Positions 6,773 to 8,561 of a DNA stretch of 8,561 nt are shown in pieces. The stretch spans positions 1 to 8,561 of the forward strand of contig CANHJY010000067.1 of the NCBI GenBank assembly GCA_947461185.1. Reading direction: 5' to 3'. Position numbers and translations under genes: made by a program. The stretch comes from Flavobacteriales bacterium (GTDB lineage: Bacteria > Bacteroidota > Bacteroidia > Flavobacteriales_D > Crocinitomicaceae). The notes below the pieces were generated by a model. The model was not told where the DNA came from, searched no databases, and was given only the letters and a program-made list of their open reading frames with translations. Every line of letters begins with the position of its first letter. Position 1 is the stretch's first letter.

Positions 6773-8561
6773 ATGAAGATTTCCTACAATTGGCTTAAAG
6801 ACTATCTTGAGACGGATTTATCTCCTCAAGAAATCGGTAATATTTTGACAGATACCGGACTTGAAGTTGAAAGTGTCGAGAAATTTGAATCCATTCAAGG
6901 TGGTCTAGAAGGTGTCTTTGTCGCTGAAGTGCTAACTTGCGATAAACACCCTAATGCTGATAAATTGAAGGTTACTACAGTAACCGTTGGTAGCGATCCT
7001 ATTCAAGTAGTATGCGGTGCTCCGAATGTTGCCGCAGGTCAAAAAGTATTGCTCGCCACGGTTGGATGTACGATTTACCCAAAACCAAATGAACCGCTTA
7101 AACTAAAAAGCGCTGAAATTAGAGGAGTTCTGTCGAATGGTATGCTTTGCGCAGAAGATGAATTAGGTTTGGGAGAAAGCCATGAAGGAATTTTAGTGCT
7201 TGATGAAAATGTGAAAGTTGGAACCCCAGCGGCTCACCTTTTTGGAATTGAAACAGATTTTGTTTTGGAAATTGGTTTAACACCTAATCGAGCTGATGCC
7301 ATGGGACATATTGGTGTTGCGCGTGATTTGAAAGCTTACTTGAATTTTCACAAAAATTTGAACAAGCAAATATGTCTTCCGGAAACAAAAAAAATCGAAT
7401 CCAATCAAAAAATTAATATTAATCTAGTTGTTGAAAATCATAGTGCATGTCCGAGATATTCCGGTTTAGCAATAGCAAACGTGAAAATTCAACCTTCACC
7501 ATTATGGTTGCAGAATAGATTAAAAGCTGTTGGTTTAAGTCCGATTAATAATGTGGTAGATGCAACCAATTATGTCATGCGTGAACTTGGCACACCTCTT
7601 CATGCTTTTGATTTAGATAAAATTGGTCATCGTATTGTTGTTCGAAGTGCCAATCCAGCTGAGGAAATTATAACACTTGATGGTGTTACAAGAAAATTAA
7701 CTAGTAATGATCTTGTCATCTCAAATGGCGATGAAGCACTTTGTATTGCGGGTGTTTTTGGAGGATTGGATTCAGGTGTTTCAAATGAAACACAGAATAT
7801 TTTTATTGAGTCAGCATATTTTGATCCAACTACGATAAGGAAATCTGCGAAATATCATGGTTTATCTACTGACGCAAGTTTTAGATTCGAAAGGGGGGTG
7901 GATCCCGAATTGACATTTTTCGCGCTCAATCGAGTGGCAAGTTTAATTTTAGAATTGACAGCAGGTGAAATAGCTTCTGAAACTGTAGAATTTTACCCGG
8001 AAAGTTTTCTAAACAAGGAATTTGATTTGAGTATTTCTTATTGTAATCAAATAATTGGCTCTAATTTATCAAAAGAACAAGTTCAAAATATTCTGACCAA
8101 TCTTGATTTTGAAATCAACGATAAAGACGAAGATGTTGTGCATGTTAAAGTTCCATTATATCGTGTTGATGTTACTCGACCAATTGATGCAGTTGAAGAA
8201 ATATTGCGCATTTACGGTTTTAATAATGTCGCCATTCCAGAGAAAATGAATGCCTCTGTCGTTGCATTTCCAAAACCTGATTTGGAAAAAATTCAGAAGT
8301 TGCTTGCTGAAAATTTAGTAGGTCATGGATTTTCAGAGGTCATGAACAATTCTCTTTCAAGTTCAAATTGGATTCAAAATTTTGGAAAAGAGGTGTTTAA
8401 GGCTGAAAACAGTGTGAATATTCTCAATCCGCTAAGCAACGAGTTGAATGTCATGCGACAATCCTTGATTTTTGGTATTCTGAACTGCATTGAATACAAT
8501 CAAAATCGTCAATCAGCTGATTTAAAGTTGTTTGAATTTGGTAAGGTTTATTTTCAAGAAG
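6773..8561 (+). CDS. pheT: Phenylalanine--tRNA ligase beta subunit (3' truncated)
   Basis: This is the beta subunit of the cytoplasmic alpha2-beta2 PheRS, which charges tRNA-Phe and edits mischarged tyrosine. The frame is open from ATG 6773 to the window end: 596 complete codons of about 800 expected, without internal stops. Visible in order: the N-terminal MKISYNWLKDYL; the EMAP-like tRNA-binding domain (about 42-155) with CDKHPNADKLKV; the B3/4 editing domain (about 210-395) with NNVVDATNYV (257-266), LHAFDLD including His277, GGLDSGVSNETQN, FIESAYFDP including Glu346, and the DASFRFERG block from Asp367; the B5 domain (about 410-486), whose RVDVTRPIDAVEE keeps the acidic residues Asp466, Asp472, Glu475 and Glu476 expected for metal binding; and the start of the catalytic-like core with NPLSNELNVMRQSL (about 552-565). 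The editing and B5 landmarks look intact. pheS is not adjacent on the left, where a divergent receptor gene lies, so the two subunits are encoded apart unless pheS follows downstream. Confidence 0.97.
   Translation, partial: MKISYNWLKDYLETDLSPQEIGNILTDTGLEVESVEKFESIQGGLEGVFVAEVLTCDKHPNADKLKVTTVTVGSDPIQVVCGAPNVAAGQKVLLATVGCTIYPKPNEPLKLKSAEIRGVLSNGMLCAEDELGLGESHEGILVLDENVKVGTPAAHLFGIETDFVLEIGLTPNRADAMGHIGVARDLKAYLNFHKNLNKQICLPETKKIESNQKININLVVENHSACPRYSGLAIANVKIQPSPLWLQNRLKAVGLSPINNVVDATNYVMRELGTPLHAFDLDKIGHRIVVRSANPAEEIITLDGVTRKLTSNDLVISNGDEALCIAGVFGGLDSGVSNETQNIFIESAYFDPTTIRKSAKYHGLSTDASFRFERGVDPELTFFALNRVASLILELTAGEIASETVEFYPESFLNKEFDLSISYCNQIIGSNLSKEQVQNILTNLDFEINDKDEDVVHVKVPLYRVDVTRPIDAVEEILRIYGFNNVAIPEKMNASVVAFPKPDLEKIQKLLAENLVGHGFSEVMNNSLSSSNWIQNFGKEVFKAENSVNILNPLSNELNVMRQSLIFGILNCIEYNQNRQSADLKLFEFGKVYFQE

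Overview
The window is about 8.6 kb of AT-rich DNA that looks like chromosome of a Gram-negative member of Bacteroidota, most likely a Flavobacteriales-type organism. The reasons are a TonB-dependent receptor with an N-terminal carboxypeptidase-regulatory-like domain paired with a DUF4249 lipoprotein, secreted proteins whose signal peptides end just before Gln, poor Shine-Dalgarno sequences, and a Bacteroidota-type -7 promoter box (TAnnTTTG) ahead of pheT. No RNA gene, CRISPR array, insertion sequence or phage gene was seen. Coding density is very high and the only sizeable non-coding stretch is the 158 bp at 6615-6772.

Layout: (1) A rightward cluster occupies 1-3246. It holds the C-terminal half of a GH3 (auxin-responsive-promoter family) acyl-adenylate/amide-synthetase-like protein cut by the window edge, a small secreted protein with beta-propeller-like character and no recognised family, a deoxynucleoside kinase, and an ADP-L-glycero-D-manno-heptose-6-epimerase (HldD/RfaD) that has to start at TTG. 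(2) A leftward two-gene unit occupies 3260-6614: a TonB-dependent outer-membrane receptor followed 4 nt later by a DUF4249 lipoprotein. Its end meets hldD tail to tail across only 13 bp. (3) Divergent from the receptor, pheT (phenylalanyl-tRNA synthetase beta subunit) starts at 6773 and runs off the right edge after 596 codons.

How they work together: the receptor and DUF4249 lipoprotein probably form one outer-membrane unit, with TonB-driven uptake or a surface function and unknown substrate. HldD supplies a heptose precursor for LPS or other surface glycans. The deoxynucleoside kinase salvages deoxynucleosides, and PheT is core translation. The GH3-like protein and its secreted neighbour have no known physiological role in bacteria. 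The window is mostly ordinary genome. I do not see strong evidence for a wholly new system; the parts least explained by known biology are the GH3/secreted-protein pair and the unknown cargo of the receptor/DUF4249 pair.
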